NCBI GenBank assembly: GCA_002311745.1
Contig: DBZL01000071.1
Span: 19,226 to 83,225, forward strand
Direction of reading: 5' to 3'
DNA length: 64,000 bases
DNA from: Phycisphaerales bacterium UBA1161
Lineage (GTDB): Bacteria; Planctomycetota; Phycisphaerae; Tepidisphaerales; Tepidisphaeraceae
Shown: positions 62,009 through 64,000 of the stretch, in pieces
Layout: the number at the start of each line of letters is the position of its first letter
Position numbering within the stretch: position 1 is the first letter of the stretch
Made by a program: the position numbers and the translations under genes
The notes under the pieces: generated by a model
Databases searched by the model: none
What the model was told of the DNA's origin: nothing
Seen by the model: only the letters and a program-made list of their open reading frames with translations

Positions 62009-63157
62009 TTATTGCGCCGGTTCAGCCATGGCAGCGGCCCAAGCCGCCTTGCGCGGCCGCGGCGCGCCGCTCACGTCCAGCACCAGGGCGAACACCCACA
62101 ACAGCAACACTGAAATGACCGCCAGTACGATCTGCCACCGCCCCATCCACCACCAAGTCATGGCCAGGGCCCCAACGCCCGACGTCAGCCACAGGTGCGC
62201 CACGTATACCGGCAGACTTTTGCGGCCCAGGGTCTGCACGAACTCTGCCCCCGACGTTCCCACCAGCAGCGGCCAGGCCAGATCGGTGACGACGATGATC
62301 CCGACGATCATGCTCAAATATCTCAGCGCCTCGCCGTCGGACAGGGGCACCTTGGCAAAGCTCACGTAAAGGTGCAGATGCGGCAGGCCAAAGTCCGAGC
62401 TGTACTCCGAGATGAACAGCAAGCCGAAGACGCTCCAGGCGATCGCTGCGGTCAGCAGTTTCCAACGACGCCGCAAGGCGTCATAGCGCCTAAAGAAATA
62501 GGCGAAGATCAGGCCGGCGATGAAAATGCCCTGCCACAGCACCGGGGGAAAGCCCTGGTGCGCCGCCGGCGCAAGGGCCCAGGGGTGGTACTGACCCCAA
62601 ATAAACAGCCCCAGGCTCGCGGCGGCCAAAAAGGCCCATCCCCCGCGGCGGCGGATCATTTCCAACAGCAGCGGCGACAGAACGATCATGATGACGTAGA
62701 ACGGGAGCAGATCGCCCCCTTCGCGCAACAGCAAAACGTCGCGCAGCACCGCCAGCGGGCTGGTTGCGGTGGTGAAGGAACCCGTGCCCTTAAGCCGATC
62801 CAGCAGGATCAGCCCCAAGGCGGCAACATATTGGAAAAACAGAATGTAGAGGGACCGCCGCCACAGGCCGCGGTAGGTGCCCAAGCGGCGTAAGGGGTCC
62901 AATGCACGCGGCAGAAAAATGATGCCGACGCTCATGCCCGAGATGAAAATGAATCCCCCGGCGGCAAAACGGGTATAACTTCCGATGGCTTTGCTCAGAA
63001 AATCGCCGAATTGGACGTTCTGGTACGCCAGGTGCACCAGCAACATGTCAATCAGGCACAAGCCACGCCAGAAATCCAAGCGTTGATCGCGCGGACGGCG
63101 CGGCCCGTAGAATGGTACGATGTTGAGATGACTTGCTCGGCTCAAGAGACGGACCAC
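62009..63157 (-). CDS. OpgC-like membrane acyltransferase
   Basis: A 382-residue polytopic protein (about ten hydrophobic segments) resembling OpgC, which adds succinyl groups to periplasmic glucans. The first helix has RLDFWRGLCLIDMLLVHLAY, with the conserved RGL-type start, and later SGMSVGIIFLPRAL. The start is uncertain: the longest frame begins with TTG at 63199, which would leave only 18 bases before the divergent dienelactone gene. A GTG at 63157 leaves room for a promoter and is used here. The target glycan is unknown. Confidence 0.75.
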   Translation of the reverse strand: MVRLLSRASHLNIVPFYGPRRPRDQRLDFWRGLCLIDMLLVHLAYQNVQFGDFLSKAIGSYTRFAAGGFIFISGMSVGIIFLPRALDPLRRLGTYRGLWRRSLYILFFQYVAALGLILLDRLKGTGSFTTATSPLAVLRDVLLLREGGDLLPFYVIMIVLSPLLLEMIRRRGGWAFLAAASLGLFIWGQYHPWALAPAAHQGFPPVLWQGIFIAGLIFAYFFRRYDALRRRWKLLTAAIAWSVFGLLFISEYSSDFGLPHLHLYVSFAKVPLSDGEALRYLSMIVGIIVVTDLAWPLLVGTSGAEFVQTLGRKSLPVYVAHLWLTSGVGALAMTWWWMGRWQIVLAVISVLLLWVFALVLDVSGAPRPRKAAWAAAMAEPAQ

Positions 63158-63218
63158 GCGGTTGTTTTGGATAATAGGCCCAGATCGACCAACGTGCAAA
63201 CTTCAAAAGGAGATTGCT

Positions 63219-64000
63219 ATGCGTCGCGCGGCGTTTGGATTTCTGCTGGCATGTGTCGTTCCAAGCTGGAGTTGCGCGGACATCATCACCAAGCCGGTGG
63301 ATTATAGCCAAGGCGGTCAAGCCCTGCAGGGATGGCTGGCCTATGACGATTCGGTCAAAGAGCTAAGGCCGGGCATCGTCGTCTTTCCGGAATGGTGGGG
63401 ATTGAACGATTACGTCAAGCACCGGGCCGAACAGTTGGCCCGCCTTGGTTACGTGGCCTTCGCCGCGGACATATACGGCAAAGGCGTCCTGACCTCCAAC
63501 AAGGATGAGGCGGCCCAGTTCTCCGGACGGTTTTACAACGATCTGGACCTGATGCGTGCCCGCGCCGCCGCCGCCCTCGAGCAGCTCAAAAGCGCGCCCC
63601 AAGTCGATCCCAAGCGCCTGGGCGCGATCGGCTACTGCTTTGGCGGCACCGTCGCCCTGGAACTGGCGCGCAGCGGTGCGGACTTGGCCGGCCTGGTTGC
63701 CTTCCACGGCGGACTCAAAACCGACCGCCCGGGCGACGCCAAAAATATCAAGGGCAAAGTCTTGATCTGCACCGGCGGCGACGACGCCTTCGTCCCGCCC
63801 GAGCAGGTCGCCGCCTTCGAGGAGGAGATGCGCCAGGCGGGTGTGGATTGGCAGGTGATCGTCTACGGCGGCGCTCACCATGCCTTTACCAATCCCGATG
63901 CCGATAAATTCGGCATCCCCAACATCAAGTACCAGCCGGAAGCAGACCGGCGTTCGTGGGCGGCCATGCGGGCGTTCTTCGAGGAGGTTTTCCCCGCCCA
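63219..64000 (+). CDS. secreted dienelactone hydrolase family protein (3' end off window)
   Basis: About 260 residues are visible and the frame is still open at base 64000. The start has a strong site (AAAAGGAG, 6 bases upstream). A signal peptide (RRAAFGFLLACVVPSWSCA) precedes the mature protein, unlike the usual cytosolic family members. The DLH core has VVFPEWWGLNDYVKHRAEQLA, the nucleophile motif GAIGYCFGGTVALELA (Cys), ICTGGDDAFVPPEQV (Asp), and VYGGAHHAFTNPDA (His). This is a Cys-His-Asp triad. The substrate is unknown. Confidence 0.88.
   Translation, partial: MRRAAFGFLLACVVPSWSCADIITKPVDYSQGGQALQGWLAYDDSVKELRPGIVVFPEWWGLNDYVKHRAEQLARLGYVAFAADIYGKGVLTSNKDEAAQFSGRFYNDLDLMRARAAAALEQLKSAPQVDPKRLGAIGYCFGGTVALELARSGADLAGLVAFHGGLKTDRPGDAKNIKGKVLICTGGDDAFVPPEQVAAFEEEMRQAGVDWQVIVYGGAHHAFTNPDADKFGIPNIKYQPEADRRSWAAMRAFFEEVFPA

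Overview
The window looks like chromosome of a high-GC Planctomycetota bacterium, probably a Phycisphaerae-type lineage. This placement is inferred from gene content, not from a marker-gene tree. Supporting signs are a futalosine-pathway menaquinone gene (mqnA), a PEP-CTERM-like anchored exoprotein, a fused SecDF, a GntR regulator joined to a sugar-binding-like sensor domain, a LuxR-type output domain without a sensor, a RAYT transposase with REP palindromes, and many signal-peptide proteins of unknown function. No rRNA, tRNA or CRISPR array was recognised. Most of the window is ordinary housekeeping DNA with dense genes on both strands.

Layout. 1-13 kb: a truncated UPF0104 membrane protein, a GH113-like hydrolase, a decayed hicBA toxin-antitoxin locus, aspS, pyk, a lipoprotein, mqnA, an AraC regulator, a Fur-family regulator that has lost most metal ligands, a 28-bp perfect inverted-repeat element, a LuxR-type regulator, a crystallin-like protein and a YjbQ protein. 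12.7-22.8 kb: an anchored exoprotein with a clear terminator, a glycosyltransferase, gatCA, rpmB, a GntR regulator divergent from a lipase, thiL, ruvX, a mannose-1-phosphate guanylyltransferase and a DUF3179 protein. 22.8-27.4 kb: a dehydrogenase, a REP-RAYT-REP element, a leftover tail of a second dehydrogenase, an O-GlcNAc-transferase-like gene, and a leftover tail of a second copy of that gene. 26.8-32.4 kb: obg with a coupled DUF1802 gene, rpmA, a double-GNAT protein, and dnaA preceded by an AT-rich stretch with DnaA-box-like sites (a candidate origin).

32.4-44.8 kb is mostly minus-strand: a LysM protein, secDF-yajC-tgt, a beta-helix protein and rpsA, followed by an aspartate-type aminotransferase, yqgE and guaA. 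44.9-46.8 kb is a low-density region with a HEAT-repeat lipoprotein broken by an amber codon, a candidate structured RNA, a hairpin terminator and a possible decayed mobile element. 46.8-49.7 kb is a two-gene Fe-S/NrfD membrane redox module without a catalytic subunit. 49.7-56.5 kb is one long minus-strand cluster: DUF502, hpf, ptsN (EIIA), ptsH (HPr), ptsI (EI) and an RNase E/G, which together look like a regulatory phosphotransferase system next to ribosome hibernation and RNA decay. 56.6-64 kb holds three TPR-like proteins, ribF, an OpgC-like acyltransferase and a truncated secreted dienelactone hydrolase.

The most unusual area is 23.8-26.8 kb. Two intact genes are each followed by the conserved C-terminal tail of a diverged paralogue, both tails begin just after a shared 15-base motif, and a RAYT with matching REP palindromes lies between the first gene and its tail.
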